A DNA stretch of 64,000 nt from the NCBI RefSeq assembly GCF_001647715.1, contig NZ_CP015600.1:3534001-3598000 (forward strand), written 5' to 3'. The position numbers were made by a program, and so were the translations under genes. This DNA comes from Pseudomonas antarctica (GTDB lineage Bacteria; Pseudomonadota; Gammaproteobacteria; Pseudomonadales; Pseudomonadaceae). Below are positions 8,795 through 18,182 of this stretch, in pieces; position 1 is the first letter of the stretch, and the number at the start of each line of letters is the position of its first letter. The notes beneath the pieces were generated by a model. The model ran no database searches. It was not told the origin of the DNA and saw only the letters and a program-made list of their open reading frames with translations.

Positions 8795-9436
8795 ATGAAT
8801 ACCTCTATGCGAGCCTTCACCTTTACGTTGTTCGCTGCCATTTTCGCTCTACCTCTCATTGCTCAAGCACAGGCAGGCGACGAGTCAGGTATCGGAACTG
8901 CCATCATTACCCCAGCGCACCCTGTGTGGTTGCTTGAGCAACCCTACGCAGACAGCCCGATGCTCACCGCGCGTACTTTTGGTGTCAGCGCCTACGGCGG
9001 CTTTCACGTCAAGGCCAGCCTGGAAATCAGCTGTCACCCGCAGAACCCGACGGCCAGCCTTGCGCTGCAGATCACCCCGCAATCACTGGGTTTCGACAGC
9101 GATCCGTTTGAAGGCAAAGATGCCAGCGCAAACGGTCCGTTGCGTATTACCACCGGAACACGCGCGAGCATCGAACGCCCGGTAAATGGCGTTTGGACTT
9201 ACGCCGGGGCTTTCCAGATCGGTACGGTCTTTGCGCTCAGCACCTCTGTTGCGCCCGATGAATTAGCCTACTGGATCAGCGATGCTTCGCGAGGCCAAAC
9301 GCTAAAACTTTCGTTAGCCCCGGCCACAGAAGGCGCAGAGCGGTTGACCGCGACGTTCGCGTTGCCGGAAAACAACAACGGGTTGAAAAAAATCATCCAG
9401 TCTTGCCAGGGTATTGCCAGCGCGACCCCGCGCTAG
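8795..9436 (+). CDS. Secreted/periplasmic protein of unknown function
   Basis: A 213-residue protein with a clear signal peptide (FTFTLFAAIFALPLIAQAQA), so it is exported. The rest is predicted mostly beta and contains two Cys (ISC..., IIQSC...) that could form a disulphide. The general plan (a beta domain ending in a helix with Cys) is loosely like type VI accessory proteins of the VasI/TagO kind, but there is no T6SS gene here and I do not assign that. It starts 18 nt after the GntR gene at ATG 8795; ATG 8807 is an alternative. Unrecognised. Confidence 0.6.
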   Translation: MNTSMRAFTFTLFAAIFALPLIAQAQAGDESGIGTAIITPAHPVWLLEQPYADSPMLTARTFGVSAYGGFHVKASLEISCHPQNPTASLALQITPQSLGFDSDPFEGKDASANGPLRITTGTRASIERPVNGVWTYAGAFQIGTVFALSTSVAPDELAYWISDASRGQTLKLSLAPATEGAERLTATFALPENNNGLKKIIQSCQGIASATPR

Positions 9437-9509
9437 TTTTTGAGATCAAACACACTGTGAGAGCTACTTGCCTGCGATAACCGTCTCTCAGTGGAGAATG
9501 GGCTCCCAC

Positions 9510-9615
9510 AAAAAAGCAGCCCTGTTTTTGCCCTGCTTCCGCTTCTACCACTCAGGTCGGCTACCAGGCCGCCGTGCTCTGCTTTTGATTTTGATCTGAC
9601 AGGCCCTGTTAATCA
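9510..9615. repeat. Partial copy of the 5' module of the dispersed structured repeat
   Basis: This stretch (CAGCCCTGTTTTTGCCCTGC, then CTCAGGTCGGCTACCAGGCC) repeats the 5' part of the element starting near 9779, with scattered changes, and stops before the structured core. A degenerate REP half lies just before it. Confidence 0.75.
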
Positions 9616-9674
9616 CATTTTGAACTCAGCACATCAGGCAGAGGGTATGCGGCTCTTCAGGCTGTACTCAGTCA

Positions 9675-9778
9675 ATGTGGGAGCTGGCTTGTCGGACCGC
9701 GGAACCGCTGCGATGGCATCAGCTGGGTATGCCTGATGGACCGAGGTGCCGGCATCGCAGGCAAGCCAGCTCCCACAG
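9675..9778. repeat. REPIN (GTGGGAGCTGGCTTG type), partly decayed left arm
   Basis: The right arm CATCGCAGGCAAGCCAGCTC is intact, while the left arm has lost the match after GCTGGCTTG. It lies between the partial and complete copies of the dispersed repeat. Confidence 0.8.
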
Positions 9779-10146
9779 AAAAGCAGCCCTGTTTTTGCCC
9801 TGCTTTTGCTTCAACCACTCAGGTCGGCTACCAGGCCGCCGTGCTCTGCTTTTGATCTGCTGTTGATCTTGATCTGAGAGGCCCCGTTAACCACGCTGGC
9901 CGAACGCAGGCTTGAATCCGTGGGTAACCCGGCAGGACGCCGGGTTAGCCGCGCTGGGCCAAGGATGGCCCATCGCGGCGGCCCACGGATTCAAGCCGGA
10001 GTGCGGGCATGCCGAGCCTAGGCGAGGCACCGAGTGGTGGGGCAAAGCGTTTTTTGGTTACTTTTTTAGGCGTTTTGTAAAAAAGTGACCCGCCGTAAGG
10101 GCGGAACCCTAAGCCGCCGTTACCGCAGCAACGGATATGTACTCAA
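9779..10146. repeat. Dispersed structured repeat, copy 1 (three-way-junction core)
   Basis: About 370 bp, nearly identical to 24086-24427. The core 9910-9996 folds as an outer 15-bp stem (GCTTGAATCCGTGGG / CCCACGGATTCAAGC) closing two arms: TAACCCGGC/GCCGGGTTA (9925-9947) and GCCGCGCTGGGCCA/TGGCCCATCGCGGC (9948-9979). Further hairpins follow: GGTTACTTTTTTA/TAAAAAAGTGACC (10056-10090, one G-T pair), CCGCC/GGCGG and CCGTT/AACGG. No protein-coding gene is supported inside it. Confidence 0.9.
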
Positions 10147-10264
10147 TCTACTCAACCCCCTCACAGACTTAAAGCGACACAAAGAGTTGTGTAGATACCT
10201 ATGGCTATCACAGGCAAGCCAGCTCCCCCCATTGACCCAGGTGTTTGATAAATAGGGTTCCAAC

Positions 10265-10304
10265 AAAAAGCCCCCGTATCTCACGATACGGGGGCTTTTG
10301 TTTT
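10265..10304. terminator. Intrinsic terminator, gdhB 3' end
   Basis: GCCCCCGTATC / GATACGGGGGC with a TCAC loop, flanked by A- and T-runs on both sides. It can act in both directions and lies just beyond the gdhB stop codon. Confidence 0.9.
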
Positions 10305-10313
10305 ACGGCGGGA

Positions 10314-13300
10314 TCAAGCCGGCGCAAGCACCGACTGACCGCTCAACGCCAGGTCCAACAACTCACGGTTAGCCACCGCGTACATGGCGTAGTCCGTGCC
10401 GACAGCTGCACGAATTTCCACCATCATTGCGCGCCAGCGATCGGCCATGTCCTGGTGCTGCTCAAGCCACAGGGCCACGCGGGCTTCCATGTCTTGTGGC
10501 GCATCGGCCATTTGCAGGACCGCGATGGTGATCGCCCGTTGCTGCCAGTCCACGTCGTCGCGGAAGGCTTCGCGTGCCTGGGCCTGCCAGTTGTTGGCCA
10601 CCGGCAGATCGCTGATCTGCTGCAGGTACCACGGCAAGTCCAGGGCACTGCCGACGGCGAAGTAGGCTTTGGCCACTTCAGCGGCGTCATGCCCGGTAAC
10701 GTCGGCGGCTTCGATGATCGGCAGCAATGTGTACAGGTGGGTAGTACCTGCAACCATGCGCGCCAACAATTCCGGTACGCCGGCTTCGGTGTAGGCCTGG
10801 TAGCGGTTCTGCCAGCCTTCGCGGGTCGGGCCTTCCAGCAATTCGTCGAGCTTGAGGCCCAACGCCGCCAGGTGTGGACCGAAATGCGCGGTGTCACGGC
10901 CAGCGTCCTGCTCGTTGCGACGGCTGCGCAGGAACCAGCGCGTAGCACGGCGGCCCAGGCGCATCAGCTCGTCCATCAGCTCCAGTTGCACGTCGGCGGA
11001 GACCAGGTGGTCCAGGGCTTCAATCTGACGGAACCAGTGCGGGAGATGGAAGATGTCACGCACAATCACATACGCGCCCGCTACGTTCGCCGGGCTCATG
11101 CCGGTCGACTCTTTGAGTCGTTGAACGAAGGTGATGCCCATGTGGTTAACCAGGTCGTTGGCGATCTGGGTGCTGACGATCTCACGCTTGAGGCGGTGGC
11201 GACGCATGGCTTCGCCGAACTTGGCGACCAGGCTCGGTGGGAACGCGGTCTCCATGTCACGGGTCAGGTAGTCGTCATCCGGCACCAGCGACTTGAGCAG
11301 TGCTTCCTTGAGGTCGATCTTGCTGTAGGAGATCAACACCGACAGCTCCGGACGGGTCAGGCCCTTGCCGGTTGCGGCGCGCTCGGAGAGCTGCTCCTCG
11401 GTCGGCAGGTACTCGATGGCGCGGTCCAGCTTGCCACGGCCTTCCAGGTCGCTCATCAGGCGCTTGTACTCGGCAGCACGCTCGTAGGCACGGCGTGCGG
11501 CCAGGGACAACGCCTGGGTTTGCTTGTAGTTGTTGCCCAACACCAGGTTGCCGACTTCGTCGGTCATGCTCGCCAGCAGCTGGTTGCGCTGCTTGTCGGT
11601 CATGTCACCGGCCTGCACCACTTCGTTGAGCAGGATCTTGATGTTCACTTCGTGGTCGGAGCAGTCCACACCACCGGCGTTGTCGATGAAGTCGGTGTTG
11701 GAACCGCCGCCATTGAGGCCGAACTCCACACGACCCAGCTGGGTCATGCCGAGGTTACCGCCCTCGCCCACGACCTTGCAGCGCAGCTCGTTGCCGTTGA
11801 CGCGCAGCGCGTCGTTGGCCTTGTCGCCCACGTCGGCGTGGCTTTCAGTGCTGGCCTTGACGTAAGTACCGATACCACCGTTCCACAACAGGTCCACCGG
11901 CGCCTTGAGCAAGGCGTTCAGCAGTTCGGTCGGGGTCAGCTTGTCGGCCCGGATGTCGAAGCGCTCTTTCATCTGTGGCGAGATGGCAATGCTCTTCGCG
12001 CTGCGCGAGAAGATGCCGCCGCCTTCGGACATGATGCTGGTGTCGTAGTCGGTCCACGCCGAACGCGGCAGCTCGAACATGCGCTGACGCTCGACGAAGC
12101 TGGTCGCCGGGTTCGGGTTCGGGTCGATGAAGATGTGCAAGTGGTTGAAGGCCGCGACCAGTTGCAGCTTGTCGGACATCAACAGGCCGTTACCGAACAC
12201 GTCACCGGCCATATCGCCGACGCCCACCACCGTGATGCTGTCTTCCTGCACGTTGATGCCGCGCTCACGGAAGTGACGCTGCACACCGACCCACGCGCCC
12301 TTGGCGGTGATGCCCATTTTCTTGTGGTCGTAACCGGCGGAACCACCGGAAGCGAACGCATCGCCCAGCCAGAAGCCGTAGTCGATGGCAATGCCGTTGG
12401 CGATGTCGGAGAAGGTCGCAGTGCCCTTGTCCGCAGCCACAACCAGGTACGGGTCATCGTCGTCATGACGCACGACGTTGACCGGCGGCACCAGGGCGCC
12501 GTCTTTCAGGTTGTCGGTGATGTCCAACAGGCCGGAAATGAAGATGCGGTAGCAGGCGATGCCCTCGGCCGCGATCTCGTCCCGGCTGCCGCCCAATGGC
12601 AGGCGACGCGGCAGGAAGCCGCCCTTGGCGCCCACTGGCACGATCACCGAGTTCTTCACTTGCTGGGCTTTTACCAGGCCGAGCACTTCGGTACGGTAAT
12701 CCTCTTCACGGTCGGACCAACGCAGGCCGCCGCGCGCGACGTTACCAAAGCGCAGGTGCACGCCTTCAACGCGTGGCGAGTACACGAAAATTTCAAACTT
12801 CGGTACCGGCTTGGGCAGTTCAGGGATGGCGCGCGGGTCGAACTTGAAGCTGAAGTACGACTTGTTCTGGCCGTTGGCGTCGGTCTGGTAGAAGTTGGTA
12901 CGCAGGGTCGCCTTGATCAGGTCCAGGTAGCGACGCAGGATACGGTCTTCGTTGAGCACCTGAACGTCGTCCAGGGCGGTGAGGATCGCTTGCTCCAGAC
13001 GTTGCTGCTTGTCTTCCAGGTCATCGGCGGTGAGCTTGCGCGCCAGGTAGAAGCGGGTCTTGAACAACCGGGTCAACTCGCGGGCGATGTCGGTGTGGTT
13101 GTTCAGGGTGCTGGCGATATAACCGAGGTCGAAGCCCAGGCGGATCTGCTTCAGGTAGCGCGCGTACGCACGCAGCAGCGCCACGTCGCGCCAAGGCAGG
13201 CCGGCGGTCAGTACCAGGCGGTTGAACGCATCGTTTTCGGCATCGCCGTGAACGATGTGCACGAACGCGTCCTGCAAGGTGTCGTTGAGCTGCTGGATAT

Positions 13301-15182
13301 CCAGGTTCACGCCTTCGGCGGCGATGAACGCAAAGTCATGGATCCAGAACTCGCGGCCATTGGCATGACGCAGGCGGTACGGGAACTCACCCAGCACGCG
13401 CAGGCCGAGGTTTTCCAGGATCGGCAGCACGTCGGACAACGCCAGCGGGGTATCGGCGTGGTAGAGCTTGCAATGCAGCTCGCGTTGGCCGGAGACCTGG
13501 CCCAACGGCTGGTAGAAGCTCATCACCAGCGGGTTGGCTTCGGTCAGGCTGTTCAGGTGCTGCATATCGACCACAGCCGAATGCGCAGCAAAACGTTCAC
13601 GGTAACCGGCTGGGAAGCCTTTCGGGAAATCCGCCAGCACGTTGGTGCCTTGGGCTTCGCCGAAGCTTTCCACGACCAGGCTGGAGTAGTCGTCCTGCCA
13701 GCTGCGGCAGGCCTGCACCACTTCTTTTTCCAGCTGCAGCGGGTCGATGGCGAGGCGGTTCTTCGGGTCAACCCGCAGAATCAATTGCACACGGGCCAGC
13801 ACGGACTCGGAGAAGAAGGTCCAGAATTCGCAGTCCGAGGCTTTCAGACGATCCATCAGCACTTGCTGAATCTTCTGGCGCACTTCGGTGGAGTAGATGT
13901 CACGTGGCACGTAGGCCAGGCAGTAGCAGAAACGACCGTACGGGTCTTTGCGCAGGAACACGCGGATCTTGTTGCGCTCCTGGATCTGCACGATCGACAT
14001 CACGGTGCTGAACAGCTCGTCGACCGGGGTCTGGAACAGGTCATCGCGCGGCAACACTTCAACGACTTGCGCCAGTTCCTTGCCCAGGTGAGCCTTGGCC
14101 TGGAAGCCCGAACGGCGTTCGATTTCCGCCACCTTGCGGCGGATATAAGGAATCACCCGCACGCTTTCGCCGTACACCGAAGAGGTGTAGAGGCCCATGA
14201 AGCGGTGTTCCTTGATGACTTTGCCGTCGGCGCTGATCTCGCGGATCGACACATAGTCCGGATAAGCCGGGCGATGCACGCGGCTTGGGTGCGCAGCCTT
14301 GGCGAACGACAGCACAACCGGCTCGTTCAGGTAGGCCACGGCGTAGTCTTCGATACGCAGGTCTTCGGCGGTGAGGCCGGCACGCAGCAGCTTGGTCAGG
14401 CCGAGGAAGGAATTGGCGTCATATTCGATATGTCCGCCATCCGCCCCGTCACGTACCACAAACTCTTCATAGCCGAGGAAGGTGAAGTGGTTGCCCACCA
14501 GCCATTCCAGGAAGCTTTTGATCTCGGCTTTTTCTTCGCCGTCGATGCTGAACTTGCTCGCATCAATACCGGCCAGCAGGTCCTGGACCTTGGCTTTCAT
14601 CGGTTCGAAATCGGCCACGGCCACGCGCACTTCGCCCAGTACCTGCTCAAGCTCTTTGCTCAGCACGCTCAGTTCGGCGGCATTGGCGCAGCGGTCGATT
14701 TCCAGGTACATCAGCGATTCTTGCTGGATGCCTTCGCCCTGGGTGCCTTTTGGCAGGATTTCCAGCAGCTCGGCCTTCTTGCCACGGCGCACGCTGAGGA
14801 CGGTGGTCTGCAGGGTATGGATGCTGTAGCCACGACGGTTCAGCTCGGTACGGACCGAGTCCACCAGAAAGGGCAGGTCATGGTGCAGCACTTCGACGGC
14901 GGTATGGGTCGACTGCCAGCCATGACGTTCGTAATCGGGGTTGTAGACCCGCACTTGCGGTTGGGTGTGATCAAAGCGCTCAAGCAGGCGCCAGGCAGAT
15001 AAAGTGCAACCGGCCAGGTCGGAAAGGCGACGTTGGGTCAGTTCGTCCAGGGAAATGATGCCGAAAAATTGTTCAGCGAACAGCGCCACTTGTGGCAGTG
15101 CCTGTTCACTGATGTGCTGCGCCAGTGCCGCTTGCAGTTGATGCTGGAAGTCGGCCTTGCTGGCTGCGGTGAAGAACGCCAT
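10314..15182 (-). CDS. gdhB: NAD-specific glutamate dehydrogenase (large, ~180-kDa class)
   Basis: A 1622-residue enzyme converting glutamate to 2-oxoglutarate and ammonia with NAD+. The length matches the L-180 class of Pseudomonas. The N-terminal ~600 residues form the long regulatory region. The catalytic part contains EVLGLVKAQQVKNSVIVPVG followed by AKGGF (catalytic Lys around residue 850), and the NAD-binding region includes VGVGDMAGDVFGNG and VVGEGGNLGMTQLGR. It appears monocistronic, with a strong bidirectional terminator at its 3' end. Pseudomonads use it for growth on arginine and glutamate. Nearly the whole antisense strand is open, which is a codon-bias artefact. Confidence 0.97.
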   Translation of the reverse strand: MAFFTAASKADFQHQLQAALAQHISEQALPQVALFAEQFFGIISLDELTQRRLSDLAGCTLSAWRLLERFDHTQPQVRVYNPDYERHGWQSTHTAVEVLHHDLPFLVDSVRTELNRRGYSIHTLQTTVLSVRRGKKAELLEILPKGTQGEGIQQESLMYLEIDRCANAAELSVLSKELEQVLGEVRVAVADFEPMKAKVQDLLAGIDASKFSIDGEEKAEIKSFLEWLVGNHFTFLGYEEFVVRDGADGGHIEYDANSFLGLTKLLRAGLTAEDLRIEDYAVAYLNEPVVLSFAKAAHPSRVHRPAYPDYVSIREISADGKVIKEHRFMGLYTSSVYGESVRVIPYIRRKVAEIERRSGFQAKAHLGKELAQVVEVLPRDDLFQTPVDELFSTVMSIVQIQERNKIRVFLRKDPYGRFCYCLAYVPRDIYSTEVRQKIQQVLMDRLKASDCEFWTFFSESVLARVQLILRVDPKNRLAIDPLQLEKEVVQACRSWQDDYSSLVVESFGEAQGTNVLADFPKGFPAGYRERFAAHSAVVDMQHLNSLTEANPLVMSFYQPLGQVSGQRELHCKLYHADTPLALSDVLPILENLGLRVLGEFPYRLRHANGREFWIHDFAFIAAEGVNLDIQQLNDTLQDAFVHIVHGDAENDAFNRLVLTAGLPWRDVALLRAYARYLKQIRLGFDLGYIASTLNNHTDIARELTRLFKTRFYLARKLTADDLEDKQQRLEQAILTALDDVQVLNEDRILRRYLDLIKATLRTNFYQTDANGQNKSYFSFKFDPRAIPELPKPVPKFEIFVYSPRVEGVHLRFGNVARGGLRWSDREEDYRTEVLGLVKAQQVKNSVIVPVGAKGGFLPRRLPLGGSRDEIAAEGIACYRIFISGLLDITDNLKDGALVPPVNVVRHDDDDPYLVVAADKGTATFSDIANGIAIDYGFWLGDAFASGGSAGYDHKKMGITAKGAWVGVQRHFRERGINVQEDSITVVGVGDMAGDVFGNGLLMSDKLQLVAAFNHLHIFIDPNPNPATSFVERQRMFELPRSAWTDYDTSIMSEGGGIFSRSAKSIAISPQMKERFDIRADKLTPTELLNALLKAPVDLLWNGGIGTYVKASTESHADVGDKANDALRVNGNELRCKVVGEGGNLGMTQLGRVEFGLNGGGSNTDFIDNAGGVDCSDHEVNIKILLNEVVQAGDMTDKQRNQLLASMTDEVGNLVLGNNYKQTQALSLAARRAYERAAEYKRLMSDLEGRGKLDRAIEYLPTEEQLSERAATGKGLTRPELSVLISYSKIDLKEALLKSLVPDDDYLTRDMETAFPPSLVAKFGEAMRRHRLKREIVSTQIANDLVNHMGITFVQRLKESTGMSPANVAGAYVIVRDIFHLPHWFRQIEALDHLVSADVQLELMDELMRLGRRATRWFLRSRRNEQDAGRDTAHFGPHLAALGLKLDELLEGPTREGWQNRYQAYTEAGVPELLARMVAGTTHLYTLLPIIEAADVTGHDAAEVAKAYFAVGSALDLPWYLQQISDLPVANNWQAQAREAFRDDVDWQQRAITIAVLQMADAPQDMEARVALWLEQHQDMADRWRAMMVEIRAAVGTDYAMYAVANRELLDLALSGQSVLAPA

Positions 15183-15672
15183 CTGTGGTACTCCGCTTGG
15201 GCTTGTTATTGATGGAAGCGTCGCGTTTTCCCCTTGCGGGGAGACCGTCAGCGCTGTTCGCAGGTACTGATAACAAGCACCATAAACGAATCAGGGTGAC
15301 AGGTGGGTGAAGCTGGACAAGACAATGAGGTCACATACAACTCCCATAAGATGTGCAGCATGCAGGGCGACGGTACGACGGGCAGGTCAGACTCCCGGCA
15401 CAGGGCACATCCGTTGCGCAGCTTAACGAGTGTAGGAAGACGGCTGCTTGCGACGCTGCGACATATTCGGTCATCGGTACGCAGGCCTGGGGTTGCGACT
15501 TGAGCAACCCGTATTTTTCCGAAGAAAAACCCGCTATTTTCCAGCTCACGAGTACCGAAAATGACTGATAGAGCCCGTCAGGTCATACCCTGGGTCTGAC
15601 ACAGAATGCAGCACAAAATTCGCCGCAATGGCACAATTGCCCCGCTGTGCCCTCCCCCAAACAGGATTTCCC
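15183..15672. other. 490-bp non-coding interval (gdhB promoter region)
   Basis: Divergent interval between gdhB and the small acidic protein gene. Open frames here (for example 15331-15549 minus) have no ribosome site or recognisable product. A GTCAG...CTGAC dyad lies near 15577-15599. It presumably holds promoters for both neighbours; no confident -35/-10 pair was identified. Confidence 0.5.
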
Positions 15673-16026
15673 ATGCTGCAACTGAACACCGACGCGCTGA
15701 TGGCCACCCCGTGCGACGACGAAGAAGACAACATGGCCATGCTCTGCTGCCACGGTAAAAACGGCGAGATGTTCATGCTCACCCGTTACCCGGACGAAGA
15801 TGAAGTCGAACTGACTTGGGATTACGAGCCGTCGACCCTGGATGGGCTGAAGGTCACGCTAAGCGACACGACGTTGCGGGTTGAGTTAGCTGCGGGCGAT
15901 GCCGATGCACTGGGTGGCAAGGATCATCTGGAAATTCTCCACAGCACCGCCGCGTCGGACTTGGCTGAAGTTGAGGAAACCTTGCAGAACATTCTTAAGG
16001 GCACAGGCACCTTTACCCGAATCTAA
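15673..16026 (+). CDS. Small acidic conserved hypothetical protein
   Basis: A 117-residue acidic protein (CDDEEDNMAMLCCHGKNGEMF, then RYPDEDEVELTWDYEP). It has no signal peptide or membrane segment, so it is probably cytoplasmic. The ATG at 15673 is preferred over upstream frame codons because AGGA lies ~7 nt before it. It has a Cys-Cys pair and many Asp/Glu, but no family I can name. It is followed by a REPIN and appears monocistronic. Confidence 0.7.
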   Translation: MLQLNTDALMATPCDDEEDNMAMLCCHGKNGEMFMLTRYPDEDEVELTWDYEPSTLDGLKVTLSDTTLRVELAAGDADALGGKDHLEILHSTAASDLAEVEETLQNILKGTGTFTRI

Positions 16027-16041
16027 ACCGCACCAACGATC

Positions 16042-16134
16042 AAATGTGGGAGGGGGCTCGCCCCCGATAGCAGTCGATCAGTCACAGACGTATAAACTGA
16101 TCCACCGCTATCGGGGGCAAGCCCCTCCCACATT
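16042..16134. repeat. REPIN (GTGGGAGGGGGCTCGCCCCCGA type)
   Basis: Inverted REP units, ATGTGGGAGGGGGCTCGCCC on the left and GGGGGCAAGCCCCTCCCACAT on the right, each with an internal palindrome. It lies between the small acidic protein gene and the MoxR operon. Confidence 0.9.
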
Positions 16135-16284
16135 GACCGTGTTCCCATACAAATTTCCTACAAGATTTGCCAAAAATACCCGTCACGCCGTTAGTCGCCA
16201 CCCCCCTCGATGCATTAAAGTAAGCGCCCCAGGCCCGGCGTTTTTTCTCGACGCCCAGGCTCACCTCTCCAGGAACCGTCATCG

Positions 16285-17244
16285 ATGGAACATCGTGAAG
16301 CGCTGCTCGCGCTGCGAACCTTTCTTTCTACGCAGATTCTCGGCCAGGAAAAACTCATCGATCGCCTCCTGATCGCCCTGCTTGCCGACGGCCATATGCT
16401 GGTCGAAGGCGCACCGGGCCTGGCCAAGACCAAAGCCATCAAAGAGTTGGCCGAAGGCATCGAAGCGCAGTTCCATCGCATCCAGTTCACCCCCGACCTG
16501 CTGCCTGCCGACATCACCGGCACCGAGATCTATCGCCCGGAAACCGGCAGCTTTGTGTTCCAACAGGGCCCGATCTTCCACAACCTGGTGCTGGCGGACG
16601 AAATAAACCGCGCACCGGCCAAGGTGCAGTCGGCACTGCTCGAAGCCATGGCCGAGCGCCAGGTCAGCGTCGGGCGCAGCACCTACGACTTGTCGCCACT
16701 GTTTCTGGTGATGGCCACGCAAAACCCCATCGAGCAGGAAGGCACCTACCCATTGCCCGAAGCCCAGCTCGACCGCTTCCTGATGCACGTCAAAATCGGG
16801 TTCCCGGATGCAGCGGTAGAGCGACGCATCCTGCAACAAGCCCGAGGCGAAGCCCTCAACGGTGAAACCAAGCCCGAACGCCGCGTCAGTCAGCAGGCGA
16901 TTTTTGCTGCGCGCAAGGAAATCCTCGGCCTGTACATGGCCGATGCGGTGGAGGAATACCTGGTGCAACTGGTGATGGCCACGCGCACCCCGGCCAAGTT
17001 CGACCCGGAAATGGCCGAGTGGATCGCCTACGGCGCCAGCCCGCGCGGCTCTATCGCCCTGGACCGCTGCGCCCGCGCGCATGCGTGGCTGGCCGGGCGC
17101 GACTTTGTGAGCCCGGAAGATATCCAGGCCGTGCTGTTCGACGTGCTGCGCCACCGCATCATTTTGTCGTTCGAAGCCGAAGCGGCCGGCATTGACCAGG
17201 ACCGCGTGGTGCAACGCATTCTCGACGTCGTTGCCGTCGCTTGA
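16285..17244 (+). CDS. MoxR-family AAA+ ATPase
   Basis: A 319-residue MoxR ATPase, a chaperone-like AAA+ protein that acts with von Willebrand factor A (VWA) proteins to mature or remodel partners. Visible are Walker A (EGAPGLAKT, about residue 40), Walker B (VLADEIN), the MATQNPIEQEGTYPLPEAQLDRF sensor region and the MoxR lid domain. It is the first gene of a six-gene set whose members overlap or abut (DUF58, DUF4381, VWA, VWA-TPR, BatD). This is the classic MoxR/Bat arrangement linked to envelope stress and metalloprotein maturation. Confidence 0.95.
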   Translation: MEHREALLALRTFLSTQILGQEKLIDRLLIALLADGHMLVEGAPGLAKTKAIKELAEGIEAQFHRIQFTPDLLPADITGTEIYRPETGSFVFQQGPIFHNLVLADEINRAPAKVQSALLEAMAERQVSVGRSTYDLSPLFLVMATQNPIEQEGTYPLPEAQLDRFLMHVKIGFPDAAVERRILQQARGEALNGETKPERRVSQQAIFAARKEILGLYMADAVEEYLVQLVMATRTPAKFDPEMAEWIAYGASPRGSIALDRCARAHAWLAGRDFVSPEDIQAVLFDVLRHRIILSFEAEAAGIDQDRVVQRILDVVAVA

Positions 17245-17249
17245 AACCC

Positions 17250-18182
17250 ATGAACGCCAGCGATGGAATCCGCGTCACGCTCAGCGAATTGATTGAGATG
17301 CGCCACCGTGTGCGCGAAGTGCAGTTGTTTTCCACGCCGAGCCAGCGCAGCCCATTGATCGGCCTGCACCATTCCAAGTTGCGTGGGCGTGGCGTGGACT
17401 TTGACCAGGTGCGTGTGTACCAGGCCGGGGACGATGTGCGCACCATCGACTGGCGTGTGACGGCGCGTACCCAGGAACCGCATACCAAACTGTTCCACGA
17501 AGAACGCGAGCGACCGATTTTCATCATGGTCGAGCAAAGCTGCCGGCTGTTTTTCGGTTCCGGCCAGATGTTCAAGTCGGTACTGGCCGCGCAAGCCGCC
17601 AGCCTGATAGGCTGGGCAGCCCTGGGGCATAACGACCGCGTTGGCGGGCTGGTCTTCGGCGACAGCGAACACTACGAAATCAAGCCCCGGCGCAGCAAGC
17701 AAAGCCTGCTGCAACTGCTCAACCGCCTGGTGCGGGTCAACCAGAGCCTCAATACCGAAAGCCGACCCGAAGCGGACGCCCTCGGCATGGCCTTGCGCCG
17801 TGGCCGCGAAGTGTTGCGCCCGGGCAGCCTGGTGATTGTGATCTGCGATGAACGCGCGCTCACCGAAGGTGCCGAACAGCAGCTGAGCCTGCTGTCTCGG
17901 CATTGCGACCTCTTGCTGCTGCCCATCTCCGACCCGCTGGACCACGCCTTGCCCGCCGCAGGGTTGTTGCGCTTTGCCGAACGCGGCGCGCAGTTGGAAC
18001 TGGACACGCTTAACTTCGACTTACGCCAGGCCTACAAGGCCCAGGCCGAAGCGCGCATCGCCCGCTGGGAACTGCTCGCACAGAAACTGCGGATTCTATT
18101 GATGCCCTTGAGCACCCAGAGCGAAATGGTCGAGCAGCTGCGCGAATACCTCAACCCGCAACGCCCGGTTAAAAAGCAATGA
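17250..18182 (+). CDS. DUF58 domain-containing protein
   Basis: A 310-residue DUF58 protein, a VWA-like partner found next to MoxR. The family block LRGRGVDFDQVRVYQAGDDVRTIDWRVTAR is complete, with the RxYxxGDDxRxIDW signature. The ATG at 17250 is preferred; a TTG at 17241 overlaps the moxR stop codon. It is soluble and probably cytoplasmic, interacting with the MoxR ATPase. The next gene overlaps its stop by 4 nt (ATGA), indicating translational coupling. Confidence 0.93.
   Translation: MNASDGIRVTLSELIEMRHRVREVQLFSTPSQRSPLIGLHHSKLRGRGVDFDQVRVYQAGDDVRTIDWRVTARTQEPHTKLFHEERERPIFIMVEQSCRLFFGSGQMFKSVLAAQAASLIGWAALGHNDRVGGLVFGDSEHYEIKPRRSKQSLLQLLNRLVRVNQSLNTESRPEADALGMALRRGREVLRPGSLVIVICDERALTEGAEQQLSLLSRHCDLLLLPISDPLDHALPAAGLLRFAERGAQLELDTLNFDLRQAYKAQAEARIARWELLAQKLRILLMPLSTQSEMVEQLREYLNPQRPVKKQ

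Noticed and set aside
8795..9436. Type VI secretion accessory protein (VasI/TagO-like) as a name for the unknown secreted protein.
   Set aside because: Only a loose resemblance in layout, and no T6SS gene in the window.
10245..15002. A 1585-codon open frame on the plus strand, antisense to gdhB.
   Set aside because: It mirrors the gdhB codon structure (high-GC third positions remove stops on the other strand), has His/Gln/Val/Arg-rich low-complexity content, no ribosome site and no recognisable domain.
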